Position numbers and translations under genes: made by a program
Part shown: positions 1-14,974 of the stretch, one piece after another
Numbering within the stretch: the first letter of the stretch is position 1
Layout of the letters: the number at the start of each line of letters is the position of its first letter
The notes under the pieces: generated by a model
What the model was told of the DNA's origin: nothing
Database searches by the model: none
What the model saw: the letters and a program-made list of their open reading frames with translations, nothing else
NCBI GenBank assembly: GCA_023159155.1
Contig: JAJNNX010000005.1
Span: forward strand, 372,001 to 436,000
Source of the DNA: Ustulina deusta
Lineage: Eukaryota > Ascomycota > Sordariomycetes > Xylariales > Xylariaceae
Direction of reading: 5' to 3'
Length of the DNA: 64,000 bases

Positions 1-1199
1 TTTAAAAAACTTGTTAGCTAAGCTAAATATTAATAATATAAAAAATTTTTTAATTTTATTTTTAAAAAAAGATTTTTTTATTATAAATTATATATTAATA
101 TTAAATAAAATTATTATTATTATAAAAAATATTTTTATTAATATAAAAATAAATAAATATATTTTTATAAACTTTTGTTTTATAAAACTTATTTTGTTTA
201 AACTAAATATTATAATTATAAATAATTTTTTAGAACAAATAGTTTTAAAATATAACGCCTAATTTTAATAAAGTATTAAAAAAGCTATTATAGTAGATTT
301 TTATTTATAAAGCAGGATTTTTAAAAATATTTTATTAATTAAAATTAAAATAAAATATAAACTATTAATTAAAAAGATATTTTATAAAATATATAATATT
401 TTATTTAATTTATAAAAAAAGTATTATATTTTTTTGTTTAATTTGTTTTTAAAAAACTATAAAAAAACAAAAAAAAAACTTTTATAAAACAATACTTTGT
501 TTATATATCTAACTATATTAAGTTAAAACTTATATATATTTTTTTTTAAAATATACAAACTTTATATAATAAGCTAACCTAAGCGCTACTTAACTTTTTA
601 ATTATTATATGCAAAAAACAAGTAAAATAAGCCAACTTTATAGTTTTATTTAATTTTTAATAAAAAAAACTTATATTAAACTTTATACTAAAAAAATATA
701 AAAAATAAACTATTAATTAGCTATTATTAAAACAAATCTTAAACCTTTATATATATTTTTACTAAAAAAAATAAAATAGCTATATAATATTTAAAAACTA
801 TACTAATTATAAAAAAACGTAATCAAATAATATAAGTATTAGCTTATTACTAATATTATTATTATTAATACTATACTTTTTTTTAATATGTTTAAACGTA
901 AAAAAATTAAAGCTTATGTTATAAATATTTATAAAATTAATATAGTTATTTATAATAAAAAAAATAAAAAGATATTTTTAAATAAAAAATAAAAAAAGCT
1001 AAAATATAAAGCTTAAAAGCTAATTTTTAAAAAGTACTAAAATTTATTTAAAATTTTTAATAAAATTAATTCTAATAAATTATTTTTTAATTAATTAATT
1101 AATTACTATATTAAATTTATATTTAATAAAAATACTAAAGATTTTATAAATAATTTTTTATATTATATATTTTTAAAAAAATTAAAAGTTTTAAAAAAA

Positions 1200-3600
1200 T
1201 ATATAATAAATAATTTATAAAAAAAATTTATTAAACCTAAAAACGTTTTTTTTATTGCTTTAGTACTTTTTGTTTTAAAACTAAACAATAGTTTTTGTTT
1301 TTATATAAACTATTATAAAATTAATACTTTTTTAAAAAAAAAAATATTTATTACTACTAATTAAAAAAACTTTATTTTATATTTTAAAAACTAAAATTTT
1401 TATAAAAATTAATATTTAATAAATATTTTATTATATATAAATATATTTTAATTATAAAAATTTTATTATTTTTAAAATATATTATAGATTATTTAAATAT
1501 AAAGTACTACTTTTTAGTTTATTAAATAGTTTTGCTACTTTTTAATAATATATAAACAATATTTTAAGCAAATATTTAAATAATTTTTATAGTATATATA
1601 TTAATAATATATTAATTTATTTTAATAATTTAAAAAAATATTAAAAATATATAAAAAAAGTATTTAAATACTTAAAAGTTGTAAGTTTATAAATAGACCT
1701 AAAAAAGTATAAGTTCTATATTAGCAAGATTAAATATTTAAATTATATTATAAAACAAAATAAAATTAAAATATATTTTAAAAAAATATTAATAGTTTAT
1801 AATTAAATAAAGTTTATTTTTTTAAAAGCAACCTAATTTTTTTTAAAATTTTATAACTTTTATTAGTGTTTTATTAAATATTATAGCTAAATTACTAAGC
1901 TTTTATTTAATTTAATTAAAAAAAATATTATATTTTATTAAAACAAAGCTTGTTAATATATTTTTAATAAACTTAAAAACAAACTAATAAATATTTTTAT
2001 TTTAGCTTATTTTTATTACAACTAAAAAATTTGCTTAAAAATAAATATATTTAATAAAGTAGCAGCTAAATATTTTTTTAAAAAAGCAATAATAAAAAAT
2101 AATACTTAATAGCTTTTTATTTAAAAACTTTATATAAGTTCAAATTAAACTATTTTATTTATAATAAAAAAATATTAATAGTTATTAAAAACTTTTAATA
2201 TTAAAAACCAAAATTAGTAAAAATTTAAGAAAACTAATTTATTATTATTATTATAAATTATAAAATATTTAAATATTTTAGTATAAAATAATAGCTAAAC
2301 TAGTAGCAAACAAACTAAGCTAATTTTTTAATATAATATTATTTTGTAATTATATATTGGTTTAGTTTTAAAAATATTATTATTAATATTATATTTTAAA
2401 AACAAAAAGATCTACAAATTTAAAAAAACAAAATAGAATATTAAAAATATATATAAATATTTAAACTAATAAATAAAATAAAAAACTTTGCTATAAATAT
2501 ATTATATTGCTTTAATATAATAAATATTTTTATTAATACTTTATTTTTTGTTATATTATTAATTAATAAAGTTTTATAATAAAACAAAAATAGCTTAAAA
2601 TTAAAAATTTATTAAACAAAAGTTTAATTAAAACAAAATAAATATTAGAATTTTATTAAAAAATTAATAACTTATAAAAAATAACTAATAGTTCTTAAAA
2701 TAAATTATTTATTTATTTAAATTTTTAAAAAAATATATAAAAAATTAATTATAGTATACTTTAAGCAAAATAAGATCTATAAACTTATTACTTTTTAATA
2801 TTAATAGCCTAGTATATTAGCTAATTATAATATATATATAATAAACTACTTAAAATATTGCTTAACAAAAATGCTATAAAATAAGACTTCCGGCTTTTTG
2901 TAACTAATACTTATATTTTTAAAGCTTTTTTAATATATAGTTATAAACCTTAAAAAAATAGCAATAAAAAAAAAAAAAGCAAATTTATATTTATAATAAT
3001 AAATAGGCTTAATAAGTATTTATAGTTTATAGCATATAATAAGATAGTTATTACTTAAAAAGCTGCATACTTATATTATAAAAAGCTTTTTTAAATTTAT
3101 AAGTTTTTTAGACAAATAGACTTTAATAAAGGCTTTTAGTTTATTTTATTTTTTATTAAAAAATTAGTTAAAATTTTAAGCATTAAATAAAAGTTATTTT
3201 TAATAAACTACTATAAATCTATAAAATAAGCTAAAATATTTATAAAATATTTAAATTAAAAGTTGTAACTTTTTTATAATTACTATGAAAATAACTAAAT
3301 AAACGTTTTTTTAGCTATAAATTTTATTGCTACTTTTTTATTATATAAATTAATAAATTTGTAGCTTTATAAAATATTGTTTAGTTTTTTTATATTAAGC
3401 TATTATAACTAGATAAGTTATATAATTAATATTGCTATATCTTTTATAAAAAAAAAGCTTAATTAAAAAAAAGCTTAAAAAATAACGCAGATTATTAGTA
3501 AATATATTAATATAGCTAGGTTAGTTCTAAAGCAAACTTAAAAAAAAATAATTTAAAAAAAAAACTATTATTAATAAAAACTTAACTTTAAAATAAAAAA
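1200..3600 (+). mobile_element. RIP-degraded Ty3/Gypsy retrotransposon pol region
   Basis: Ghost motifs appear in the Gypsy order on the + strand. About 1270-1330 reads like the reverse transcriptase FCVDYRKLN motif. About 1500-1580 resembles the MPFGL..APATFQ block. At 1597-1608 the catalytic YxDD box reads Y-I-N-N, both Asp codons changed to Asn by G-to-A. About 2256-2400 matches the RNase H/connection segment (DHKNLEYF, then NRRQARW, then an ADALSRR-like end), with Arg and Gln codons now stops. About 2670-2900 resembles the integrase zinc-binding region, about 2970-3030 the VVVDRLSKY block and about 3110-3240 the DRG..F...FW to AYHPQTDGQ block. The order RT, RNase H, integrase is that of Ty3/Gypsy and not Ty1/Copia. 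Stops occur throughout, so it is dead. LTR ends were not located. Confidence 0.8.
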
Positions 3601-5599
3601 TTAAATATTTATTATTAAAAAATAATAATTATAAATTATAGATTAGCTATTTAATAAACTAAACTATTTATTAATATATTAATATTTTAAAATTTTTTAA
3701 AAAATAAGCTTTATTATTTTTTAGCTAAAAATACTTCTAATATAAAAGTTAATAAATTTATATTATATTAATTAATTATAAAAATATTTAAATGATTTTT
3801 TATTAGATTAGTTAATAAAACAACTAGCAAATAAAACAATAGTACTTAAAAAAAAATAAAAATAAAAAATTAAATATATTTAAATTTTGCAATTATATTA
3901 TAAAAAAACTTTATAATACTAAATAGATTAAAAAAGCTAGGATTTTAATAAATAATAATATTTAGCTAATAATTTAAAAAACTTTTTAAAGCTATTATTA
4001 TTATTTTATAAAAATAACTTGAATTTTCTAGAACTATTAAAAAAATTAAAAAATTAGCTAAAAACTACAAAAAAAAATAAGTTTAAAAAAATATATTTAA
4101 AAAATAATATATCAAAAAAATTAAAAAAATTACTATTATAACGTTTAAAAAAATATAATATAAATATAAATATAATAATAAATTATATTAATAAGTTATA
4201 ACTTTAATAAACTATAAAAAATTTTTAAATGTTTTTATAAAATAAAAGCTTATAGTATAGTAGTAAAAAAGCAAATATCTAAAGTAATCTTTTTTTTTAT
4301 TAAAAAGTAGCTAAAAACCTAAAGTTTAAATTTTAAAGCAAGATTTAAAAAAAAAAAAAAGTAATTATAGCTAGCTAGCTAGCTGGCCTATTAACCCTTT
4401 ATTAATAAAAAAACCGATAAGTAGTATAAGCTACTTATTATATATATAATTATTTAACTATATATATATATATTTTTTTATATATTATTTATATTTAGTT
4501 TTTTTTTTTTTTTTTTTTTTATATAATTAATATATATTTAGAACCTTAATTAAAAGCTTTGCTTTTTAAAAAAATATTTGCTGTAATATATTATAAAACT
4601 TTTTTTTTAAAAAAAACTTTATTTTTTATTTTAAAATTTATTAACTATTTTTTTTATTAGCTTATAGCTTATATTATTTTTATGCAAAAGTTACTATATT
4701 ATATGCTATTTTTTAAATATTTTCGGTTTAATAGATTAGTTTAAGCGTTTATTACTTAATATTAAAATCTATAATAGCTTTATTAATATTTATTATTAGG
4801 AGGTTTTATGTTTTAATTTTTATTGCTATTTTTACTAGTAATATATTAATTAATAAATACTATAAAGAATTATATATAAAATTTAAAATAAAAAAATAAT
4901 TATTTTAATTATTTTAGTATTTATTAATATAAAAATAGAATTATTAGTCTAGTTCTTAATTAGTTAATTTTATTGCTTTTTAGGTCTAAAAGTAATAAGC
5001 GCTACTAAAGCAGTACTTAATACTTATAAAACTATTAATTATTATTATAAATTTAAAAATAAATAGTTTTATATTATTTAATATTTATATGTTTAATATA
5101 TTAAAAAATCTATATAAATTTTTATAATATTATATAGCTAGTAATTTTATAATATTTATTTTTTTACTAAATAAAATTGCGATTAAATAGCTAAATTTAT
5201 TTATAAATATTTATATATAGTTATAACTTTATTAATTAAATAATATATTTTTACTATTTATTACTATATATTACTATACTATAGCTAATATAAACAATAA
5301 ATAAAAAAAGCTAAAAGTTTTGTTTTATAATATTTTATTTTTTTTATAGTTATAACAATTATATATATATTATTTATAATTATGTTTTAAATAAAGCTAA
5401 TAATATTTTTATTTTAATATTTTGATTGTTTTGTGCTAATTTTAATATATAATAATTAAAAATATATAAACTTTTTGAATTAAAGCTATATAAAAAAAAA
5501 TAGTCCTATTTAAAGTAACTTTAAATATATATAACTTTTTGTTTTTATTTTTTAGTTTTTATAGCTAGTTTTTTTATTTAATTAGGTTTATTAGGTTAG

Positions 5600-5950
5600 C
5601 TTTTTAAAAAATATTAAATAAAAGGTCTATAGTTAATATAGGACTTAATATTTTATTAAATAGGACTAATATTATTATTTGTTTTTTAGCTTTTTTAGCT
5701 TTAACTATAGAAAGCTTAGCTATTTTTTTTAATAAAGCATTAGCTACTATATTTTTTTGTTTTAGTTAGTATTAAAAAATAATATTAAAGTTTAATAAAA
5801 AGTTAGTCTAGTATATTTATTATATTAATAAAATCTATTTATTTAAAAAATATAATAAAGCTTAATAATTAATTATTATAAAAAATTTAGTTCTAAAGAG
5901 CTTTAAGTAGTAATATTTTAAAGTTTATATTATTACTAAAAATTTATAGT
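5600..5950 (-). mobile_element. Second RIP-degraded Gypsy remnant (RNase H)
   Basis: Read on the - strand, about 5723-5870 matches the end of a Gypsy RNase H domain: a HKALEYF-like segment, then an NRRQARW-like segment with stops at Arg and Gln codons, then a clean IVADALSRR-like end with Ser and Arg codons altered. It is a different copy from the element at 1.2-3.6 kb and in the opposite orientation. Lower coordinates (about 5.0-5.2 kb) have a weak integrase-like reading, consistent with this polarity, but I cannot fix the ends of the element. Confidence 0.65.
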
Positions 5951-8900
5951 TTTAAATTAGGTAAGCTTGCTTAATTAGTATTATTTTAAAAAAATATTTT
6001 ATAAGTTTTTAAGTTATATTTTTTATTACTACTAAATAATTTTTTTTATTATATTATATAAAGTATTTATTTTTATTTATATTAGTTAGCTAGGCCTAAA
6101 AAAAATTAAAACAAATGCTTTATATACTAGTAGTTTTATATATTTAAAAATTTATTTTTGTTTTAGTTTTATTATAAATAAATTTTTTTTTAATAATTAA
6201 TTTAAAAAAAGTAGTAATTTTACTAATATAATAAATAAATATATAAATATAATTATAAAACTTAAAAAATAACTAGATTAATTTAGTATTTTTAAAATTA
6301 TTAAAATTTTAATTTAAAATTATTTAGATTTTTATAAAATTAATTTTAATTTTTATTTTAATTTTTATAATTATTTCTAAATAATTAATAATAAATATAT
6401 TAAAATAAAACTTTTTAATATTTTTTTAATATTTAGCTTAATATAAATAATAAATTATTTTTTTATAATAAGTTTAGTATTATTTTTTAGTTTTAAAATA
6501 AATTAAAATATTATTTATATAAATATTTATAAATTTATTTAAAAGTTTTTAAATTTATATATTAATAAAAACGTATTATTAAATAGGTTTTATTTTTAAA
6601 CTAAATAATAAAACTTTTTATTAAAATATTTTTTTATAAAATTAAAAAAAAATAATATAATATAATTTTATAATTAATAATAATTAATAAAAAGTTTTAA
6701 TAATATTTAGTTTTATAAAACAAATAATATTATTAATATTTAAAACTAATATAATTTAGTTTTTTAAATATATATATTTTTATTAATAATTAATTATAAA
6801 CTTATATTTAATTAATTTAACTTTAAATATAAATAAAACAAAAATAATATTTAAATTTTTATTTTATTTAATAAAATTTATAACTAATAATTTAGTTATA
6901 AACTTTTTTTTAAATAAAATAAACTATATAAATATTTAATATTAATAAAACTTAAAAATATATATTTTTATTATTAAGTTTTAGTACTATATTAAATCCT
7001 AGTTATAATAGTAATAAAGTTTTAAATTTTTTTTTAAAAAAAATCTTTTTAAATATAATAGCTAAAAAAGCAAAAAGCTTTATATTAACTTTATATACTT
7101 AAGGTTTTTTTCTTTTTTAAATAAAATTAGTTTATTATTAAAAGTTTTTTATAATATTATTTAGTTAATTTAAATCTATTTTTTTTATAAAATATTAATT
7201 ATTTTTAAGTTTTTTTTAAATAGTTTAATATAATTATTTTTAATTATTATAAACTTAATTATAATAAGTTTTTTTAAAATCTTTTTAGCTAATTATTTTT
7301 ATTTATTTTAATAGAAATAATTTTAGAAATTTTATATAATTTTTTTAATAATAGCTTAGTTTTTTTTTTTAGAAATTATTATATAAACTTTTTTTGTTTT
7401 AAGTTTAAAAATCTTAAGTTTTTTTTATATTTTTTTAGTTTTAGTTATTTCTAAAATAATTGTTTTATTTTTAAAAAGTTATTTTAATATTTAATAATAT
7501 TTTTTATTTTTTTATTATTTAATTATATTAATTAGTATTTTTTTATATTTCTAAGTTTATATTTTATTATTTATAATTAAAAATTTTAATTATAATTATT
7601 AATAAAAATTAAACTAATAAAAATAAATTATTTAGCTAGATTAATTATTATTTTTAAGTTTTTATTAAAATATTTTGTTTTATTAATTATTTAATACTAA
7701 TAATAATATTATAACTAAAATTAATAATTTAAAATATTTAGTTTTTAAATTATTAATTATTAATTTTTATAATAAATATTAAATATTTATAAACTTTACT
7801 AACTATTTTGTTTTAATAGTTATAAAACTTTTAAAGTTTAACTAAATAAACTATTTTTATTTTTAATTATTATTTAATTTATTATATAAATTTATAGCTA
7901 ATTATTAAAAAAATATAAGCTTTAATATTATTAATTTATAATTAAATAAATATTTTAAAAATAATTAATTTATTTTAGCTATATATTTTAATTAAAATAA
8001 ATAAAAAAACTAATAAAAAAACTTTTATTAGTTTTATTTATTTTTTAAATCAAAAAAACTATTAAAGCTATTTTTATTATAAATTTTTTTTGCTAATTAA
8101 ATATTTATAACTTTAAGCTTTTAATTAAAGTAATTAATTAATAAATATTTTTTTATTATAAATAAAATAAATATTTTAGAATTTATAAAGTTAACTAAAA
8201 ATTAATAAACAAATTTATTAAAAGTTTAATTATTTAAATTAGATTTTTATTTAATTAAACTAATAAGTTTAATTTATTAATAGTTTTTATAAGTTTATTT
8301 AATATTATATACTAATTTAATAATTTTATTAATAAATAATTTATATAAAAATAGTTCTATAATTTATATTTTTATTATAACTTAATAAATTAATATTTTT
8401 ATTAGTTTTATATATATAAATTTAAAATATTTTATAAATAATAACTATTTAATTAAAGTTATAATAAATTATTAATAAAATTTAGATTATTTTAATAATA
8501 TTATTAAATAGTTTTTTAGTTAAATAAAAATATTTTTTATTAATTTTTTAGTATGTTTTTTTAACTAGCTTATAATATATTAAAATTAGTTATTTTTAGT
8601 TTAAAATATAGTAATATTTTTATTTGATTTTCTTATTAATTTATAAACCTAGTTATTAAATAAAGCTTTATTTTTTATAAATTTACTAAGATTTATTTTT
8701 TATATTTTAGCTTTTTTAATATAAAAAAAGTTTAAAACATTAAAAAATAAACTAATAAAATAAAAAATAAATAAAATAATAAAACTAAAAAGTTTAAAGT
8801 TAATATTTTTAAATATATTTTTTATTATTTAATTATAATTATTTTTTAAAAATATTAAAATAAATATATTGAAAAATTAATACTTTATTTTTTTTATTTA

Positions 8901-10389
8901 TTAAAAAAGTTTTATTAGAACTAATATAAAATTATAAGTTTATATATTTCTAAATATATTATTTTAGTTTTAGTTTAAATTTTATTTTTTTAAGTTTTAA
9001 TTTTTAATTTTTTTTAGATTTTTTTTAAATATTAGTTCGCTTAAAATATTTATAAAAAAATCTAATATTTAAATTTTTTTTTTTATAAAATTTTTTTTTT
9101 AAAATTATTTAATAATAAAAAATTAGCTATATTTAAAAATTAAAATTGTTTTAATTATTTAAAAACTAAAAATAAAATAAAAATATTTAAAATTAAATTT
9201 ATATTATAAAATATATAATTTTTTATATTTTATTAATTATAACAAAATAAAAAAAATATATTTATTAAATATTTATTAATAAATAATTAATAAATTTAAA
9301 ATAGTATTATAATTAATTAAATAAAACTTTTATAGCTAATTTATTAATATTATAAATAAAAACTTTAAATTAAAAAAAAAAAAAAAATTAAAATTTATAA
9401 AATAAATAAATATAAACTTTATATATATAGCTACAAAGTTATAGGTTAGTCTATATATAAACTTTTTATTTTATTACTATATAGGTTTAAAGTTTTTATA
9501 AATTTTGCTAAAACTATACTAATTATATTAAAAGTATATTAATTATTATATTATAACTTAAATAATAAATTTTAAATTATATAATATTAAAAATTTAAAC
9601 TAAAAAGTTTAATAATAAATAAATAATTAAAATTATATTTTAATTTTTATATTATTAAACTTATACTATATAAAACTTTTTATTTTTATAAATAAATTAT
9701 TTATAAATAACTAAAAATATATTTGCTAGCAAATTATATAAAATAATTAATAGTTTTAATAATATTATTATTTTTTATATAATATTTAAAAAAATTATAA
9801 TTATATTATATTTAGATTTAAAATTATTATATAATTATTTTATAAAACTTAATATAATAAAAAAATTTTTAAAATATAATAAATTAATAATAAACATAAT
9901 CTAGCTAATATATTTATAAAAAAAATACTAAACTAAATATTAAAAATATTTATTAATAAAATATAAAAAATTATATATAATTATAGTATTTATAAAAAAA
10001 AAATTCAAAAGTATAAAAATAATATATAATAATTTAATTCAAAAAAAAAATTTAAATATTAATTTTTATTTTTTTTTATTTTTTATTATATAACTAATTT
10101 AAATTTTTTTTTAAATATAATAATTATATTAAGCATTATATAAATACTAAACATACACTATATAAATATTACTTTAAAACTTAATAATTTAGCAATAATT
10201 ATAAAATAAATAACTATTATATATTATATAAATATTTTTTATATATATAATAATAATAATCTTATATAATTAAATAAAAACTATATAAAAATAACTTTTT
10301 TAATAAAAAAATAAATATAATTAAATATATAAAAAATATATTAGTAAGTACTTAGATCTATATATTAATATATAGTATTATAATAAACT

Positions 10390-10870
10390 AATAATTATTA
10401 AAATTATTTATTAGTAATAATATTATATAATAGTTATTATAATAATTAATAATTTTTAATATATAATTATTATTATTAAAAAACTAGATTATATTTATTA
10501 TATAAATATATATATATATATAAATAAACAAATATATAAAATAGAAAATTTTAAAAAATAATAAAAAAACAAAAAATAATAAAAAACTTAAGCAATTTTT
10601 TATATATAAATTTATATATATATAAACTAACCTAACTTTTAATTAATTAATTTTTATATATATAAATAATTTTAAAAGCTTTTAATTAATAACTATTTGT
10701 ATAAAGTGTATTAACCGGATAAGCTAGCTAATTATAAATTTTATTATTATATAAAATAAAAATAAATATTTAATTTTAATTTAAATAGTTATTAAATAAT
10801 ATTTAGTTTATAGTTTTTAATTAATTATATAGCTAAAATAATAGTTTTATAATATTTATTATATATTAAA
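10390..10870 (+). repeat. Direct repeat, copy 1
   Basis: This A+T segment is repeated with many transitions at about 11512-12060 in the same orientation. Shared marks are the run of ATAT and TAAA words, an AAAAAACTTAAG block, an AATTTTTATATATATAAATAA block and the ATTATAAATTTTATTATTATATAAAATAAAAATAAATATTTA stretch. Copy 1 keeps a few more C and G bases (for example a TTAACCGGATAAGCTAGC stretch near 10,710) than copy 2, so the two have decayed unequally. Confidence 0.65.
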
Positions 10871-11120
10871 CAATTATAAAAACAAAGCTTTATTTTAAAA
10901 GCAAACTTTATATTAGAATCTAAGTATAAAAAAAAAAGTCTAATTTTATAAAGATACGTTGCAAGTTTTTTATAGATAGATTAGTAAAAAGTATAGGTAG
11001 CTATTAAGTAATTGCTAAGTTCTAGCTAGATATAAGTTATATAATTTAAAAATTAAAAATTGTGGTTTGTATAGCTTATAGGTTATAGCTATGCTACTAG
11101 CTACTAGTTACTATATTATA
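10871..11120 (+). repeat. Inverted repeat, left arm (about 250 bp)
   Basis: The segment reads AAAACAAAGCTTTATTTTAA through to a series of AGCTAC/TAGCTA words near 11100. Its reverse complement, with scattered transitions, is found at 12165-12424. It directly follows direct-repeat copy 1, while the opposite arm follows copy 2, so the whole unit was duplicated and part of it inverted. Confidence 0.65.
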
Positions 11121-11511
11121 ATTATATTATTATATAATTTTATTAAAAAAAATAATCTATTAATTTAATAACTATATATATAAATTAAATTACTAATTTA
11201 ATTAATTTTTTAATAGTTAAACTTTTATATATATATTTAAGTAATTATATAATTATTTTTTATTTTTTTTATATAATAAATAGTTATAACTAAAAAAAAA
11301 TAGCTAATATTAAAATAACTAGTATTAGTTATAACTTTATTATATAATTTATATTTTATAAATTTATAATAATATAACTTTTTATATAAATATAAAAAAC
11401 TTATATTTTATATAAATATTTTTTTTATAAATAATATAATATATAATAAATTATATTTTATTTATATATATTATTTATTTATTTTATATATAATATATTA
11501 TATATAGCTTA

Positions 11512-12060
11512 TTTAATAATTAGAATTATTTATTAATAATAATACTATATAATAATTATTATTTTAATTAATAATTTTTAATATATAAATATATATATAT
11601 ATATAAATATATAAAAATAAATAAATATATAAAATAAAAGATTTTTAAAAATAATAAAAAAATAAAAAATAATAAAAAACTTAAGTATTTTTTTATATAT
11701 AAATCTTTTTATATATAAACTAATCTAATTTTTAATCAATTAATTTTTATATATATAAATAACTTGTTTAATTAATAATTATTTATATAAAACTTATTAA
11801 CTAAATAAACTAACTAATTATAAATTTTATTATTATATAAAATAAAAATAAATATTTAGTTTTAATTTAAATAAATATTAAATAATATTAATAATTACTT
11901 ATATAAAACTTATTAATTAAATAAGCTAGCTAATTATAAATTTTATTATTATATAAAATAAAAATAAATATTTAGTTTTAATTTAAATAATTATTAAATA
12001 ATATTTAATTTATAATTTTTAATTAATTATATAGCTAAAATAATAATTTTGTAATATTAT
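11512..12060 (+). repeat. Direct repeat, copy 2, with internal 116-bp tandem duplication
   Basis: This is the second copy of the repeat at 10390-10870. Inside it a unit of about 116 bp is duplicated in tandem: one begins near 11772, the next near 11888. The inner duplication is absent from copy 1, so it arose after the larger duplication or was lost from copy 1. Confidence 0.6.
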
Positions 12061-12164
12061 TATATAACTTTATTAAAAAAAAAATTTATTAATTTAGTTA
12101 TTTTTTTAATAATTAAACTTTTATATATATATTTAAATAATTATATAGTTATTTTTTATTTTTT

Positions 12165-12424
12165 ATAGTTATAGTATAGTAGCTAGTGGCTAGTAGTATA
12201 GCTATAACCTATAAGCTATATAAACTATAATCTTTAATTCCTAAGTTATATAATTTATATCTAGCTAGTACTTAGTAATAATTTAATAGCTACTTATATT
12301 TCTTATTAATCTATCTATAAAAAACTTATAATATATTTTTATAAAATTAGTTTTTTTTTTTTTTATATTTAAATTTTAATATAAAGTTTGCTTTTAAAAT
12401 AAAGCTTTGCTTTTTATAATTACT
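12165..12424 (-). repeat. Inverted repeat, right arm (about 250 bp)
   Basis: Reverse complement of 10871-11120, with an AAGTTTGCTTTTAAAATAAA stretch matching the start of the left arm. Many C and G positions of the left arm are T or A here. The arms are about 1 kb apart and could be termini of a decayed transposon or two opposite copies of one element. Confidence 0.65.
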
Positions 12425-12566
12425 TAATATATAATATTTATTAATATATTAGTTTATATAATAATATAAATTTTTATATAAATAATTTTTTTTTTATAAA
12501 TAATATAATATATAATAGATTATATTTTATTTATATATATTATTTATTTATAAAATAAATTTATAA

Positions 12567-12656
<90 letters not shown>
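12567..12656 (+). repeat. AAT trinucleotide microsatellite
   Basis: About 30 near-perfect AAT/ATA units in a row. It lies at the end of the duplicated block. Confidence 0.95.
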
Positions 12657-12711
12657 TAAAATTTCTATAGGTTTTTATATTTTATTTAGTATTATTATTT
12701 TTTAAAAAAAT

Positions 12712-12812
12712 AAATTAGAAACAAATTAAAAATAAATCAGAAACAAATCAGAAATAAATTAGAAATAAATTAGAAATAAATCAGAAATAAATCAAAAACA
12801 AATTAAAAAAAA
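12712..12812 (+). repeat. 11-bp minisatellite, about nine copies
   Basis: Tandem units of AAATCAGAAAC and close variants (C/T and A/T changes at the fourth, fifth and last positions), nine in succession with no spacer. The alternation of TCAGAA and TTAGAA units fits C-to-T decay of an originally uniform array. There is no unique spacer between units, so it is not a CRISPR array. Confidence 0.85.
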
Positions 12813-14370
12813 AACAGAATAGAATTAATAATCTATTTAAAAAAAAAAAAAATCGTACACGTAATAACTTAAACATAAACTAGTATTACAATTTAAAAAC
12901 TTTTTAACTAGAACTTAAAAACTTTTATACTAAAACTTAAGCATTCCTTTTAAAAATTAAAGCATAAAACATATAAATATAAAAATAATAAGCAGTACGT
13001 TTAAGATAAACATTAAACTCTATACAAAACAATTATTAGCTAACTAAATTAAGTATTAAAATTAATAGTATAATATACTAAAAAGTTCTTTGTTTTTATT
13101 TATATTAAAATAAATATAAGCATACTAAACTTAACAAGTTAAATCATATATAAGCATAAAAAAATAAACTAATAAATAAAATCAGTATAATATATAATAT
13201 TAAACTAACTAAAAAATAATAATAATTTATTATAGCTAATTTTGTTTTAAAAAATATAACTTTTATATTTTTTATTTGCTATAAAATAAATATTAGTTTT
13301 TATTTAAATAATATTAAGCTATAGCTTATTAATATATTAGTTCTAAATTATTTTTAGATTATTTTTTAATTAGTTTATATATAATAACTGTTTTATTGGC
13401 TTAAATACTAATAAAAACAAAAAGTAGTGCTATATTTTTTTTAATAGCTTTAACTTTATATAACATTTTTAGTTTAGTAGCTGTTCCGTAAGCAAAATTA
13501 TATATACTTTACTAATACTTTATACAAATTAGTAATAAATTAAAAATATTTTATAGTTATTTTTTAATTAACTTATTAGTTATTGCCTAGTTATTATAAC
13601 TAGTTAAGCTGCTAAAATAAGAATCGGCCAGCTCTATTTTATATATAATATAAATATACTTTTTTAAAGCACTAAAACTAAAAAACTTGTTTTATTAAAT
13701 ATTATTAGTATTTATTCAAAAATAATCTAATAAAAGTATTAATAACTATATAAAAAAACGTACTACTATTTGTAAAAACATAACAAAAAAGCTTACTAGC
13801 AGCTAAAACAACTCTGCTTTGCTATCTAGTATATTAATAAAAACATTTCTAAATTATTTCTAATATATAACCTATATTATTTGTATTAAAAGCTAGCATA
13901 ACGTATAAGCGTTACTTATTAGTATCACTACCAAAGTACTACTAGTAAGCAGTTGTATTTTAGTAGTTTAATAGCATTTTTGAAGCTATACTCATTCTTT
14001 TTATAATAGCATAAATAGTTATATAAAAATAAAATCATATTTATTATAATAAAAATGTTCTTTTTCTATATATATATTAATATAAAAAAACAAAATAAAT
14101 ATATAAATAATAATAAGTATATATATATTATATGTTGTATTGTTTCTTAAAAAAATATATACTATATTAGCATAGGCATATTAATATTAATAAAAGCTTA
14201 AAAAAAAATTAAGAATTAATCCGTAAACGTTTCTAAATTATTTCTTAAAAAAAGGTAAACATATAGTTTTATATTACGTAATTACGTAACATATACCTAG
14301 GTATATATTATATATTATCTATTACTACATATAATACCTTATTTTATTTATATTATATAAAGTACTTAAG

Positions 14371-14974
14371 TACTCTATAGAGCACCTCTACTTCCAAAAC
14401 GCACGGGTACCCTCAGGTCAACAGGGGTGGGCTACCCTCAGTTTATGTGTAGACTCTACTAGTAGATAGTAGGTACTGTAGGTACTTGTGCTCAGCCCAT
14501 TGCTGGGCTACTGGAGCGATGAAGCCACTGGTGAACTGCCCGAAACCAGATAAATTGCAGGGGTGTCCAGAAGCACACGCTAGGTACGTGGGGTGACTCT
14601 AAATGGACCCCATCTTTACCTGGTTGTAGCGAATAATTGATGTCACTCACGATTCCGAAAGACCATAACACACCGACCGTACCACGGCAGCACCTGCGGC
14701 ACTCCTGCCACATCATCCTCTGGATACACAATCCACTTCTGCCATTGAGGGTCCGTCCCCGTGAATTTCGGTTCTGGCCTCATTCAGATACCATATTCTG
14801 CATGTTTCCCTCTCGTCAACATCCTCATCCTAGGCTGCATTCTCCTCTCTTAAGCAAGTGCCCCGGGGACATTCTCTTCGATTAACGATGGTTTCGTGAA
14901 TAGAGGCTGTCCCTATCACCACCATATGTACCATCACGCAATCGTTTATCCAAGTTAGGCATTCAGGGTAGCCA
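14371..14974. other. Boundary and 5' region of the CHY/RING gene
   Basis: Base composition changes abruptly to genic values here. The stretch holds no gene I can support. It contains TAGGTAC-type words near 14470-14490, a motif that recurs in intergenic DNA of this window. It should include the promoter and leader of the gene starting at 14975. Confidence 0.5.

Larger units (their letters stand above)
1..14370. other. A+T-saturated, RIP-degraded repeat block
   Basis: The block is almost pure A+T, with very rare CpA or TpG and a great excess of TpA, and it holds no convincing intact reading frame. Where coding sequence can still be read (two Gypsy elements, listed separately) the changes are the ones expected of C-to-T mutation on either strand: Asp codons read as Asn, Arg and Gln codons read as stops. 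This is the established signature of repeat-induced point mutation in ascomycetes. The block starts at or before base 1 and changes to normal base composition within a few tens of bases near 14,370. Stretches not listed separately (about 3.7-5.6, 6.0-10.3 and 12.8-14.3 kb) show only more A+T sequence, probably older repeats, and nothing I can name. It could be a subtelomeric, pericentromeric or interstitial heterochromatin island; no telomere repeat is visible. Confidence 0.9.
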